A stretch of DNA of 64,000 bases. Origin: Turbatrix aceti (Eukaryota > Nematoda > Chromadorea > Rhabditida > Panagrolaimidae). Shown in pieces: positions 12,123 to 25,790 of the stretch. The stretch is from positions 1,962,573-2,026,572 of the forward strand of contig OZ017768.1 in the NCBI GenBank assembly GCA_963969345.1. The letters run 5' to 3'. The number at the start of each line of letters is the position of its first letter. Within the stretch, counting starts at the first letter, position 1. The position numbers and the translations under genes were made by a program. Under the pieces are notes generated by a model, which was not told the origin of the DNA, ran no database searches, and saw nothing but the letters and a program-made list of their open reading frames with translations.

Positions 12123-13338
12123 TTTTTTCCTAAACAAGTATCGTTTGTATAAAATAATGTACCGTATTTTATCCAATAATTTTTGTTAAACGTAGGCGAC
12201 ATAAAAACTAAAACACCTTTTTTTCATCCGTTTTTTTCCAAATCCGCCATCCGCAAAACCAGACCACCCTTCAACAACGTCACCCCTAACATACATAAGC
12301 AAGCCTTATTCAGGCCCCCTTTTATTCAAAAATCCTACCTCCCCTCTTTTTGGTCCATCTATGGCATAAAAAATTTATCAGTTGTATAAAAGCGGACTTC
12401 AACAAAAAAATTAAAACATGTTGGTTGGTTGCATCAAACATGCAAACTGAGATTTTCATGACGTGTCGTATTCCGGGGAAAAATATAATAATAATTTTTT
12501 AGTGTTAACGAGAAAAAAAGAAGCCAGAAAAGAAAATTGACTGATGTCAGTCAGCAAAGTGGCATCACTAATCCCCGGCAACCTCCATTTAATGACCGGA
12601 GGGGATAAAAAAATACAAATAAATATTTTTTAAACACATCCTTGTTTGATTAAGCTCCTCCCCACCCCTACCCTTCCTCTTCCTCATCATCATGACCCTG
12701 ATCACTCGATGTGACGTCACGCCACAATCGGTGACACCGTACCACCGTATGATATCACTTTTGTTCCATAACAAAAAACACATCTTCTTCCCCAAAATAA
12801 TTTCTTGTCATGATTTCAGACAATGATCACTAAAATATTCATCGTAGAAATTACGTCATTCTGAGAAGGGGAGGGGGTAAAAAAAATGATCAGTCTCCCT
12901 TACCTTTAAATCAAAAAAGATGACGGAAGAGGGAGGGGGCTAAAAAATCAACGATTTTGCAATGACGTATTTTCCTGTACGAGCTCTAATAAGGCAATAA
13001 AAATCTTGTAAAAAAAAGAGGCAAAAACACACTACAGATAATGTCGTGAACATTTCACGAAATTTTTTATATGATTTTTCAGACAAAAAACGTTGTAAAC
13101 AACAAAAAATTATTCAAAAATTCAGACGCGTTTAAAAGTACAAGACATGTTTTTCAAAGAAAAAATACATTCTACGGTATCTGAGAAAAAAATCAAGCAC
13201 AAATATGTTTTTTAAAATCTAGGAAAAGGGTTGTGAGAAATTTGGTATACATACCGTACTAAAATTAACGTTTTGGTGGCATATAAATAAAAGTTTTAAC
13301 GAACGTATCATTTGAATGAAAAATTGTATAAATACTTC

Positions 13339-13600
13339 ACTCCAAGCAAAAGTAACAAAAATTATACCGACAGGACAAATTTTTAAAAGTAACAAAACAA
13401 GGACAAAACTTGAATGTTACCTTTAACAAACGTAATAAAATAGCGAAAAAAAGTGTTACTTCACTTAAGCCTGCAAAACCGAAAGTAACATTTTATCAAC
13501 AAAATGTGAATGTTACTGCAAGCGAAAGTAATATTTTAGCGCTAAAAACACAATCTTACTTTCAACAAAAGTAACAGCACTTGTTGAATTTTTGTTACTA
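13339..13600 (-). repeat. GTAAC/GTTAC dispersed repeat, copy 4
   Basis: A long copy in reverse orientation. It shows ACTTGAATGTTACC, AGTGTTACTTCACTTAAGCC, TGCAAAACCGAAAGTAAC, AAAATGTGAATGTTACTG and ATATTTTAGCGCTAAAAAC, and ends in CAAAAGTAACAG. Confidence 0.85.
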
Positions 13601-14640
13601 AATTTCTTGTTCTAATTATTATTTTTATCAATGATCGCTAACTCAACAAAAAGTAAAAAGTACTCAAATTCTGACGTCAATCTCAATTTTTTTTGTATAA
13701 AAAAGCAAAAAAGAAATTCAACACACAAACACCAAAAAAGCAATTTTAATAAAATCAAATGTCATTTCATTTTGTGTCAAAAAGTAAGTTACTATAGCAG
13801 TGAACATCGAACATTGCTCTGCTACACAACCCAACCACATCACTCACCCTTTTTTTCCAATGGCAACAACAAACGAAAAGAACAGAAAAGAAAAAAAAGA
13901 AGGAAAATAAGGAATGAGATTTCTAAAAATAAATCCAATGCTCCAACATCCTCAAGCGTCGTCCCGTCCGGTCCCTGCAATGTACTCGTACAAACATACA
14001 CGTGAGAGACCGACCGACCAGCCAGCACCAAAAAATGGCATCATTCATATTTCAAAGCCCAGGCCGCAAGAAAGCTGCTGGCTGCAAAAGCAAAAAATCC
14101 CTTAAACAAAAAAATGTTTGCGCTTCACCGGAAACAGGCTCTCTACATATAATTATGTGTCAGCCATTTTAAGTTGCCTGTGATAAAGCCAAAGTCTAGA
14201 CGAACAAAAAACATCGTCGGCACAAAAAAGGTATTCATTTTAGGATGCATGCATGCCTCGCTCTGAAAAGACGAGCCAGGGAGAGGATTTGAGATTTTTT
14301 TAGAAAAGATTGTATGCATACGTCATTTTTTAGCTCTGCTCCCTCTCCGCCCGTTCCTCGCTGAAAGACAAAAAAAAACGATTAGGGGTGTGCCTGAAGG
14401 CGTTCGTTATAAATAAACATAGTCCACATCATTTTCAGACAACAAATGCCATTCCGTGATTACCTGGATTAAAAACGGATCCGAAACAAAATAAAATTTC
14501 AATTTTCAAACCACGTCCTACAAAGAACAAAATACATAAATAGGTTCGAATTTTAAAATTTTTTTTGTAATTTCGGTCGGAAAAAAATTATTCTACGTTT
14601 CGATAAAAAAATATTCCCGTGATACTTCACATATTTTTGA

Positions 14641-14720
14641 GTTCTGGGAAAACTTTCCCAGAACCTAAATTTCTGGGAAAACTTTTCCAGAACAAAAAAT
14701 TCTGGGATAATTTTCCCAGT
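14641..14720. repeat. Cluster of three TTCTGGGAA-type palindromes
   Basis: Three units of about 20 bp (14641-14664, 14671-14693, 14700-14720) each read TTCTGGGAAAA followed by TTTCCCAGAA or a close variant, so each can pair with itself. TTCTGGGAA also fits the TTCNNNGAA form of a STAT site, but nothing else supports regulation here. Confidence 0.6.
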
Positions 14721-17700
14721 TCCCAGTATCCAAATTTTCAAAAATTCAGGACCCAAAAAAAATCTACCTGTCTGAACCCTGACCGTCAATTCGACCCCCT
14801 CTCCCCGTTTAGGACATTTCCGGTAAACCGCAAAAAAAGCAAAGAAAAAAACCGCACCGGAAAAACAAATAACATCAAGTATCAAGTGTGCACAGTCACA
14901 TCACTCTCGCTTTGCTCCTTGCTATTTCCCCTCCCGGTGGCTGTCGGAGCCAGCTTGGACGAACATGAGTAGTAACAAACAGTATTAGAGCTAATTACGA
15001 GAACCCTTTCTTTCTTTGCACAGGGAAGGGAGCAGGGGCAATCGAGCAGCCGAGCGGCGAAAGAAAAAATAAAAAAAGGGGAGAAAAAAGTGACGTCATT
15101 TTCATGTCAGCCGGCGGGCGCCAAGCAAAAGCAAGAGAGCACCATAACGACCACCGAGATTAAATACGAAATACATAAAACATCATCATTGTAGCCTGGG
15201 AGCAAAAATTAAAATTAAAAAAAAACAATTTTAATTCAAAGCACATTTTCTGGAGTTCTGGACTTGAATTGTTTTCTTTTTTTCTTTAAAGGCTCCAAAA
15301 AAGACCAAAAAAGCACCCAAATGTACTCTTAACCGTGCGTGTCCAGATATTTAGTCTACGAAAACAAAATTGTAGTCAAAGGGGCAAAAAAAAAGAAACA
15401 ACTTTGTGGTCCAGAGGATAGGCTAGGCCACAGGATAGGATATGGGCGTTCAAAAGTCCATATGCGTAGTAGAAGCACAAGGCGACCAGAATAGTACCCT
15501 TTTGGCAATAATATCACTCTAAAGACCAAATAAGGGAATTTGTCGTAATCATTGCTCGCTAGTCTAAAGTTGAAGTCGACAAGCAAAAAAAATAAAACTT
15601 TAATCCTACCCCAAAAAAGGCTTTACTGATAAAAAAACATTTCTTATATCGCGCCAAAAATAATTCAAATTTTTATTTGCGCAAAAAAAAAGTTTAAATT
15701 TTTTTTTCACATTTAAAAAAAATTGAATTTGAACTTGAAAAATCGTAACTCTTCCAAAATTTCGAAAAAAAAAATTCCAAAACCAAAATTAAAAAACTTC
15801 AAACCCAAACAATTTTTAGCTGATCCGCGTCAAGGTCCAGGTGTAGTTCGAGGTAATTCCAACGTGTCACTAAAAAAAATTAAAATTAATAAAAACCGTT
15901 CTTTTTTTTAATAAATTTTCAAACCCCGCGCCAAAAAACCCCTCAAAAGAGCATACATCCACGAATGAAAAAAAAATTGGAAAACATCCGTTATCGCAGT
16001 CGTTGCCCTTTTATTCCGCATTTTTCTTCCTTTTCCTCATAAATTCCCCGAATTGTCATAAAAGCTTGCGGCATCGAGAAAAAGGGAAAAAAAACACACG
16101 AGTCAGTGTAGAAAACGTGATGTACATAACATGATTAAAATAGACGTAGTACAAGAAAAATGACGGGGGAGAAAAAAATAGTCGGTGAGAGAGAAATAAA
16201 AAAAAATATAATGCAACATTTTTTTATTTATTTTTACACCGCTTTATTGCATGACCAAATTGGTATAAATAAACTGTGTAGGATTTAGTCATGTGTGTGC
16301 CACGTTTGTTGGCACGCACTGAAACCCACGCAATTTTTTAGAATTTTAACAAAAAAATGAAAAATAAAATTTTTGTAAATTTATCAAAAAAATACTGTGA
16401 AAAATTTTTTTATGGCGCAATAAAATTTCGCATCAAAAACATCATCCGAAAAAAAACACAATTCCTGGAAAAAAATAGATCGCCTCAGGAGTACCAAAAA
16501 CAACACAAATCAAAAACACCCCCCCCCCCCCTAAAAAAAAGTAAACAGGTATCCCAACTTCCGCATTTTCCACAGCCTTTGTGTACAAAAACAAAATTCA
16601 GAAATCAATCAGATCAACGAGATCATCGATTACGAACCCCCATGATCCATTAAGAAAAAAAGAGTGACGTATATAAAATCTAAAGTCTGACCCCCCAAGC
16701 AATGACAAATTGATCATTACCATCGGATAATGTTACATGTATAAACTGACTAATCGGGACGACAGATCACGGAAGGGCCAAAGACTAATAAGCAAATGAT
16801 GCATGCATGTACTGTACCGAATTCAGGTCAAAGAAAATTTGGGTCTAAAAAAATTCCAAATCTCAAAACGCGCAAACAATTATATAATTTAGAAAATTTT
16901 TAGACCACAAAAAAAAGTATACAACCATTACAAAATTATTCAAAATATATTATATATTATTCAGCCACGTCCAACGTCCGTAAAAATGATATCATTTCGT
17001 AAACTCTGATCATAAAACTTTTTTTGTTCACTCGTTTGCTCGCGATGCCGGCCCTCCATCCTCGTGACAGTTGAAAGAGAAAACAATGATCGGCTACAAA
17101 AACGGTTGAAAGGACAAAAAAAGAGGGTTTTACAGGCAATAATATAATCTGACATCAGAAACGATAGCAAAAAAAAGTACGGTGTCTTTCGTGCTGTACA
17201 AAAAAGAAAACAAACATTTTATACGAAATTTGATTTCAAGGAATAAATATTTTTATGATTACTTATTAACAACATAAAAACCAGGTAATAAAATTTACTG
17301 TAAAAATAAATTTTTTTGTTCGAATAATAAAGTTTTTTAATAAATCTTATTAAACATTTTTTAAATGTATTTACAAAGGTAAAGAAAGGTCATGAAACAT
17401 CAAAAATTATTTCTTGGAATGTAAAAAAATTATGTTTATCACGCCAGAAAAAAAAGAAACCTTTTATTCGCATATTTTGAAAATTGAGATTAATGAACAA
17501 TCTTTTTTTGTTCAAAAACGAATAAAAACATTGACAATTCTGTTCGAAAAATCGAACGAACGCAAACAAATAAGAAAACAAACAAAAAATCTGTTCGCGA
17601 ACAAATGCAAAAACACGAAAATTCAAATTTTGTTCGCAAACGAACGCAAACATAATCCGAACCCCGGCAAAAACCAAAACCTGGTCATACGACGAAAACC

Positions 17701-19511
17701 AATCAACCTCAACAACTTCCCACTTCGACTTTTTTTTCTGTATAACCAACCACGTGCATGCATAATAAATTGCGTAATGAGAAATAAAAAACTTGGAAAA
17801 CATTCTATTCCATTCAACAAACCAACCCACTCAAAAAAATCGATTCCAACAAAAAAATTTGGTCGGGTTAAAAAACTGGGATTTGTAGCAACCAAAACAC
17901 AATCAGTTTGCTACAAAACCAAACAAGTAGTCATAATTTATCTGTGCAGACACTGGTGACATCGACGCCGACGACGTACATATTAGCAACAAGTCAGGTT
18001 TCTAATATCTGTTATCTCTCCTTTTTTTAACCCTACTCGTCATCCTCGTCCACCCAACCGTCCATGCTCTATCTACTTCAATTTCCATGACGTCGCCATC
18101 GTCGGCGTCGTCGTCGTCAAATCACCACAAACCAAGAAGACAATGTGAAAGGACGACGACACTGCTGACAAAAAAACACAACACAGAAACATGCTTTCAG
18201 GCATGAAACTAGTGCCGAGCTGCCTGGACGGTCAAAAAAAAAGAGGGGGAACTCGTGACAAAGTTAATAAATTCATACATAACTCTTCAAAAAAAGAGCA
18301 AACGCCGTAGAAGAAGAAAAAAAAATTGAATGAACGTTCAACGTCGTCGGCATTCATTCCACAATCCCAAATTCCTGCCATGCACGCACAACAACGAAAA
18401 AAAAATTAAACACCCATTCAAAACATTCTAAAAAAATTGTTCCATAAAAAACTTTTTTCCGGACGTTTTTAAAAATTTTTCGGGCATTCAAAAAATATAT
18501 GCAATCGTCATTGCCCACCCGGCCCGACCGACAAACAACAAATAAAGAGTGAGAAAACGAAAACCAAGCCAACCACAACGGCGCGCGCTACCACCTCAAA
18601 AAGCCCCCCCCCTCCGTCAGCGTTTACGATGCATCAGTGCCCGATGCCGTCGTCGTCGTCGCCGTCGACGACTGCTGCTGGCATGCCGGGGAGGCAACGG
18701 GCGACGGGCGACGGCCGGCAGGCAGTGCCGGCACAAGCACAGTTGACTATACTTCCCCCCCCCCTCTTCCTTTGCATGCCGAGTTCAAAAAAAATTACGT
18801 CATTTCAAAAATGCTGGGAGGGGGGAAAAAGGATGCAGGGAGATGACGAAAAAAAACAACGCCCTTTGGCAATGGCAGCCGACGGCGACTACTGGCTAGT
18901 AGCTAGTACTAACTCACTCCAAGGGGGAAGAGGAAAAAGAGAGATGAGAGCCCTGTAAAAAAAATGTTTGCATGGAATGGAAAAATAAATGAAGGATGAT
19001 AGTAGCCGGCTCGGAAAATTGTCGGGTATAATCAGGGCAAAAAAATGTGACAGCACTGCGAAATGTCAAAAATGTACATAATTTTGTTAAATTGAAAAGA
19101 AAAAAAACAGATTTTTTAGATTCAAAAAATCTGTTTTTTAATATTTGAATAAAATAAAATATTTTTCTTCATGCTTCATTTTTCTTACCGTATCCTACAT
19201 TTTACCATCATTTCTACAGTATTTTCCAAACTTTAAGAAATAACACGTCAAAAACAGTCGCATTGAACCCAAAGCAATTCGACTTGTTTTTAAACCCCTA
19301 GGGCGCTTACATATTTATACATCAACACAACCCATATGGGCCGTACTCCAGCTCCAGTGATGTCCTGAACCCTAATTAAGTAATCCAAAGAGCAAACAAA
19401 CATTCGTGTAAGAAAAACGCACCTTTTTCTAAAAAACCATCACCGTAAAGAGGCGTGTTCAAATTTTTCGTTACGGTACATTTTTTCTAAAACTTAAAAA
19501 AAAGACTACAT

Positions 19512-19655
19512 AACAAAAGTAACACCACAAGAACCAAACGGTAATGTTACCTTTAGCAAAAGTAATAAATTAGCGCAAAAAAATGTTACTCCACTTTGAA
19601 CTGCAAAACCGAAAGTAACATAAAAGCGACAAAAAGTGCGAAACATCTTACTTTT
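19512..19655 (-). repeat. GTAAC/GTTAC dispersed repeat, copy 5
   Basis: A short copy: AAAAGTAACACCACAAGAAC, AATGTTACCTTTAGCAAAAG, ATGTTACTCCACTTTGAACT, GCAAAACCGAAAGTAAC. Confidence 0.75.
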
Positions 19656-20971
19656 TTCATTCCGTTCCAAAAATTGTAGTCTTGCAGATTGCATGCTCTA
19701 GTTCTGAGAATGAGATTCTGCTTCGTCTGATAACGTGAATTCCAACAGGTTGCACCCTGACATGTATGAATGAATGAAAGAGCGACCAGTCAGTCGTTCT
19801 TTCATGCAAGCAACTTGAAGGAATTCTCGGAGTCTATTTACTTCTCAGAACGGCAGTTTCGTGCAATAAAATATTATAATATAAAAAATTTACCAAAAAC
19901 AAAGCTGGTCATTTTTTTCTTGCAAACAAAAAATGTATCGTATAATACATATTTGGTATTTATCGTAAATCGCCATTTTCTTTAGAAAAAAAAGTTTTCC
20001 CCAAAAATGAAAGTAACAAAAACAAGAAAAAATACATAGCAAACAATTTGGGTGTTGTCACAAAAATAATCGAATCTAATTTAAGAACACGGCAACACCC
20101 AATTTTCGTTCCTTATCACTTTCACTTACGTGTCACTTGATTCCTCTTTGCATGAAAGTAGAAGGCAACATCTGAGCGGGTATTAATGTAGACTAAAAGA
20201 CGCCAATCGTTCATCGTCTACTTTAGTCGTCCCTATCACTGTCGTCGTGAATCATAAATCATCAATCCTACGACACAAGTACAAGCGTCTAGAAGTTCAC
20301 CTGTCATCTCCCGGAAAAAAAACTGGAGTTTCACTTTTCTCGATCTCCGGCTCAAAAAATACCAGAAATTCATGACTAAAGTATGTGTCATCAAATTTGA
20401 TTATTCCGTTTGAAGGGATATAAAATTGACATAGAAATGATTCATCGTAACGACGTCTGATCAGCTGACCGGACTGATGTGACTGATTACTTTGAAACAA
20501 AAAACAGAAAAACCAAAAAATTCCAAACAGGGAATGACAAACTTTTTTTATTCCAAAAAAAAATTTTTGTCAATTTAGATCAAAAAATATAAATTAATTG
20601 TTAGGGATATGCCATTATAATGTTACTTTTATTATTAAGAAGAAAATTCTTTATTTAGCGCCTAAATAATATTTTTGCTCAAAATGAAATTTACTTTTTA
20701 TCTGCTTCGAACTGCGCAACTTTTGAAAAACCCATAATCCATCAAAACACAAAACAGCATCATGCTTTACGTATGGCTTCTGATACTTACGTGATTTTAG
20801 AAACAGTAATCTAAAAAAATGCGGTTAAAGTCTTTATTATAAATAAATATGTATGTGCGCCAATAATTCATTCAATTAGCACCGAGCGTCGATCATCAAT
20901 CGAGTAAAGACCACCAAACAAGCAAACTATGGGATTATTGTAGATTTTATACTTTTGTAATCAAATATTAT

Positions 20972-22296
20972 ACATATAACGCGCCGCGTTTAATTTTTTT
21001 TCACGAAAATGGAATTTTGAAAAAAACCTGAAAAAATGAACATAAACAACGAAAAAACCGTGATCGCAAAAACTTGGACATCCTAAATACGTAAATATGC
21101 ATGCCTTGAATTTTTTGACACTTAATGATCATTAAGCCTTCGTTTCTTAGACAATTAACGCACTCTATTTGTTTTCAAAATTTGAATTTCACTGATTTTT
21201 TTGAGGTTGAGCCCGCGTGAAAGGCGTGTTCATTTCATGAACTCATGAAAAGCACAAAGGGTTCGTTTTCTGAATTCATGAAAAGCACAGTCGATTGTGA
21301 GTGTTCAAATCACGCGCGCATTAGTTTGTGTTTTTACAGTAAAATATAGGTGCCATTTATTTTTCAGTGTTCACAACAATGATATCGAACAAAGGGTGAC
21401 AAAAATCAACTGCAATGTAAAGAGAAACTTTATTCATGACTTGATTACGGCATCACATTTCATCATCAAAACGTAGCTGAAAACGTATCTAAAGGATGCC
21501 ATTTTATTTAGCCTGAAACGTGTCATAAAAGTCATCGATTCGTTGAGAAAAAAAAAGTGAGCAAGCCGTGGTAGACATGATATCCGGTAACACTGACAGC
21601 ATTCTAACGAACAAAAGTTCAAAACGTGTTACCGTTTTTGATGTAAATTTTTTTCTATAAGTGTTAGTCAGAAATGTTGTCACATCAGTGTCACTTGACA
21701 TTGCTTCTCCTTCACCGATTTTATCTCGTCAAAACATGAATCTCTTGGTTCGTTGCAAGTTCAAGCAGTATGATAGTTAATGGCATAGCTTTTTTATGCA
21801 CGAAACATGAATTTATTGTGGCATAATTCAAGCTTGATCATTGGTGATGAAATGTGATGCCGTAATCAAGTCATGAATAAAGTTTCTCTTTACATTGCAG
21901 TTGATTTTTGTCCCCTTTGTTCGATATCATTGTTGTGAACATTGAAAAATAAATGGCACCTATTTTTTACAGCAAAAACACAAACTTAAACGCGCGTGAT
22001 TTCAACACTCACGATCGACTGTGCTTTTCATGAATTCAGAAAACGACCCGTTTGTGCTTCTCATGAGTTCATGAAATGAACACGCCTTTCACGACAATGA
22101 AACCCATTGGAGTTTCATTATCATTAATTATCATTAATTTGCTTGCCCAAAAATCAGAGACCCATGCATATTTGCGCTTTTAGATGTTCGTTTTTTTGCG
22201 ACAGCGGAATTTGCAAATATCAATTGTATCATTTTTTTGAGTCAGTTAAAAAATTGCGTTTTTGAGGAAAATTTTTAAACGCGGCGCGTTATATGT
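20972..22296. mobile_element. 1.3 kb foldback (inverted-repeat) element with GC-rich termini
   Basis: The outer ends are ATATAACGCGCCGCGTTTAA on the left (20974-20993) and its reverse complement on the right (22275-22294); the match extends to 20972 and 22296. Inside, 21215-21473 is the near-complete inverse of about 21838-22103, including GGTGCCATTTATTTTTCA, GATATCGAACAAAGGG, GCAATGTAAAGAGAAACTTT and GACTTGATTACGGCATCACA. About 360 bp between the arms is unpaired. No open frame looks like a transposase, so the element would depend on enzymes encoded elsewhere. A target-site duplication is not clear by eye. Confidence 0.85.
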
Positions 22297-24015
22297 GCAT
22301 ACGTCATCTCACATATAACGATTCAAACCAGGAGCATACTTGGGTGAATTGAACACTGAATGATCCATGTTCCATGAAACACATGCGTAATCTGATTCGT
22401 CTATCCCACCTGAACTTCCGCATCACGACCGATTAAAACACAAAAAAAGATTAATCTACACGGTCGCCAAAAAATGTTCCCAATCTATCAAAAACCAGAT
22501 GTATCCAAAGATCAACATACCGTATCTTATAAAACATAAAAAAAATTGCAATCGGTCAAACTAAGCGCATGCAACAAAATCTAACACTGTCCGAATTAAT
22601 GAATTCCTGTTGATTAAAGCACACTTTTTTTCAAAAAAAATATATTCATCCAACGCAACGCAGTGCAACGATAAGTAGTGGTTTAGTTAATGGGCACCTA
22701 TCACGCATCAGTTCAAAACGATCATAGACCACCTATTCAGACGTGCATTTGCATTCATTTACATAATTTTTCTTCCTCGTTTTATTGAATTTTTTTATGA
22801 TACGTCAGAATATCATTTCTGTCCCTTAAACAAATTATGATTATTTTTTAGTGTTTGATTCTGAACAAAACTGAGCGTTCATATTTTCACATTTTTTAAC
22901 GCTGAAAACAAAACACAGTTTTTCATTCAAAAAAACATGAATTGTGTTTTGACATTTCCAAAAACCAAATTTTCAAGAATTTTATCCTAATCTGATCTGT
23001 AAAAAAATTGAAACGTGAGAAATCATAATTTCCGAAACACTTCAAGGCTCCAAATTCCGTTCAAAGAACGTCGAAACCTTACAGATATGTATTTAATTTG
23101 TTTCGTCACTAAATACAACGGCTTAACTTTACGTCACAAGTACACCATGGTCCAAAAATCTATTTTAATATAAAACTAAAGTACACAAGTAATATTATGT
23201 AATTCCATCACAATTAACAGTCCAGACTGTCGAACATTTTTATATACACGGCGGCAACAAAAAACAAAAACAACAGCGTCAATAAGAAGCTTAAAACTAT
23301 TGAAGTCTGTCGTTCAAAGGTTGACAGACCGCGCTCACCTCAATCACCTGACGTTACCTTAGCAAACGGCTACATAATGCTTAACCTTCGAGAAAATACA
23401 CAAATACCAGCTTACATCTGTTTAATCACCAAAAAATACTTTTTTTGCAGGCAGACACCGAAGAACGAGCATGTAGATAACTATGATACATAACTACCTT
23501 CTGTTTTTGTGTTACGTAATATTGTTTTATTTATTTATTTATTTATTTCACCATTACTCAGTGGTTAGTTATCATTAGACCAGATATTAGGAGGCACAAA
23601 TGATGTCCACGTAGGTGTAAATGTCTCGATTCGTTTTGGTCGCGATTTCTTCTTCACGTAATATTGTATTACAGATTAACTTAAAAAATTGTTTTAGATA
23701 AATAGATATTACAATTTGTCTATCATACAATCTGACGCATCAGCGGATGTATTAGATTATCCGTGAAAATTTTATGAATGGCAAAAAAGTCGCAAAACGC
23801 AATAAAAATTTTGGAAGGAAATTGAAAAAAAATTGACGTCAGAAAAAAGGAAAGCATAAACAAAAGTTTAAAAAAAAGGCTGATGCGATGGAAAATTATC
23901 TAAAATTTATGAAATAAAACTTTTTATCAAAAAAAATAGAAAAAATTTATTAGAATTGGGAAAGAATTCGTAAGCCAAAAATTCAAAAACAACAAAATCC
24001 ACAAACCCCAAAAAA

Positions 24016-24055
24016 ATCTCCCAGGTGTCAACCTCCGTCGAAGCACCTGGGAGAT
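24016..24055. repeat. Perfect 12 bp hairpin with alternative third arm
   Basis: ATCTCCCAGGTG (24016-24027) pairs perfectly with CACCTGGGAGAT (24044-24055) across a 16-base loop. A second CACCTGGGAGG at about 24064 could compete for the left arm. It lies in the gene-free region; no function can be assigned. Confidence 0.6.
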
Positions 24056-25529
24056 GTTTACCCACCTGGGAGGCATCCAGAAAACACGTCACAAGTCAAT
24101 CGAAACTAAATAAATAAACAAATAAAAATTAATACGAAGAGAAAAAAAAATATGGAGAGAAGAGACGAAGAAGAAAGAGATGACAATCGATAGACTGACT
24201 GCCTACTACAGAGTCTGTGATGTAAGTGGCATGCTGGGACTCCTCGCGAGTTGTTGCCAACAACGTCCTCCTGCCTGACCTGCCGGTCGACGACACATGT
24301 GCACATACGTCTACGCAAGCATGCCAAACAAGGCCATTGGCAACGAAAAGAAAAAACAATAGAAAACACAGCATAAAAAAAATAATTTTTTGGACGGAAA
24401 AAACTCTTCGAACGCGGAGGGTAAAAAAAAGTGACTGCACTGCGGTGGCGGCGAGGAGTGAGGAGCGACCGGGCAAGTGCTGAGGGCAGTAGTTGTAGGG
24501 TGGCCAAAGGAGTGTCAATAACAGACCGCAGTGCCACCGACGACTGAATGACTCTGACTGGGTGGGTTGTTTCCAGTTGATATCTACGTCATAGAGTACA
24601 CCCGCCATGCGTGTATGCCACTGCGCATGGTGGGTGCAAGGGCCACGCTGCCGTCAGCCAAGCCCAAGGGTAATTACGTTAGAAAGAAAAAAATTGAACC
24701 CGCTTTTCACTCCCTCCTTCCTTCTGTACTCATGAACTCGTCGCACCCACAAACACAAACAAACGCGGACGTAAGCAAACCTGATGCGGATACGTGATAA
24801 AAGTTATTACGTCGAAACAACAAGATTAAAAAAAGAAAAGCTAAAAATTAAAAAAAATGTTTTCACACTGTTTTTCAAAAAAAAAAGAAAAAATGGTTGA
24901 ACTCAAAAAAAATATTGAATTCAACATTTTTTTTTGCGTCAGAAAAAAATTCACCGTCACAGAAAAATTATATCTGCAAACACGAATTATGTTACGTCAA
25001 ATACCCTACCAGGAATAGAAAAAAAATAATGAATAGCACCCCAAGATTTTTCACACAAAAAATTTTCTACCAGGAAATTGTTTACTTTTGAACAGGAAAG
25101 CCAACGCACATCCGACCCGTCAGCGGAGTGGAGTCCAAGCTACGCAAATGACGGCTAGCTATAGTTTGTTCATAGTACTTTAAACAGCCCCCCGCAGGGT
25201 GACTATAAAAGTTTAAAAGTTTATCATACAAAGTATTTATTTTGTTAATGCCTGATTGAGTTTGGGAAAAAATGTTTCAACTTTAACTGGGACATGTTTT
25301 GCACGTTTTCGCGCCAATAGAAAAAGAAAAAAATTCTATCTGGGAAGAAATTTTTTTATATTTTTTAAGAGTCAACGGTAGAAAAAAATGTTTTTTAAAA
25401 CGGCATCCACGGGCAACAGAAAGCAAAATCACAGAGAGCAAAAGACAAAAAATATCGTAGCGTTGAAAAAAAATACAAAAACCTGAACAAAAGTTGGATT
25501 TTACTTGTGATAAAAATAATACCGTAGAA

Positions 25530-25790
25530 CATCGATAAAAAGTGTTACTTCAGTTCAGACTGTCAAACGAAAAGTAACAAAACAAGATCAAAACTTGAAT
25601 GTTACTTCTAGCAAAAGTAATAAAATAACGAAAAAAAGTATTACTTCACTTTAGCCTGCAAACCCAAAAGTAACAAAACAGATACAAAAAGTGAATGTTA
25701 CTTTCGACAAAAGTAATATTTTAGCATCAGAAAAACGATCTTACTATCAACAAAAGTAACATTTTAGCAACACATCGACCATGTTACCTT
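25530..25790 (-). repeat. GTAAC/GTTAC dispersed repeat, copy 6
   Basis: A full-length copy close to copy 3: CTTCAGTTCAGACTGTCAAA, AAAGTAACAAAACAAGATC, ACTTGAATGTTACTTCTAGC, AGTATTACTTCACTTTAGCC, TGCAAACCCAAAAGTAAC. It ends near CATGTTACC. Confidence 0.85.

Noticed and set aside
13631..14105. 124-codon and 63-codon plus-strand frames
   Set aside because: Lys/Asn/His low-complexity translation with no family likeness or splice logic.
17390..17959. Long open frames on both strands (146 and 181 codons)
   Set aside because: They overlap antisense, consist of Lys/Asn- or Phe/Cys-rich low-complexity translation of A/T runs, and lack splice structure or domains.
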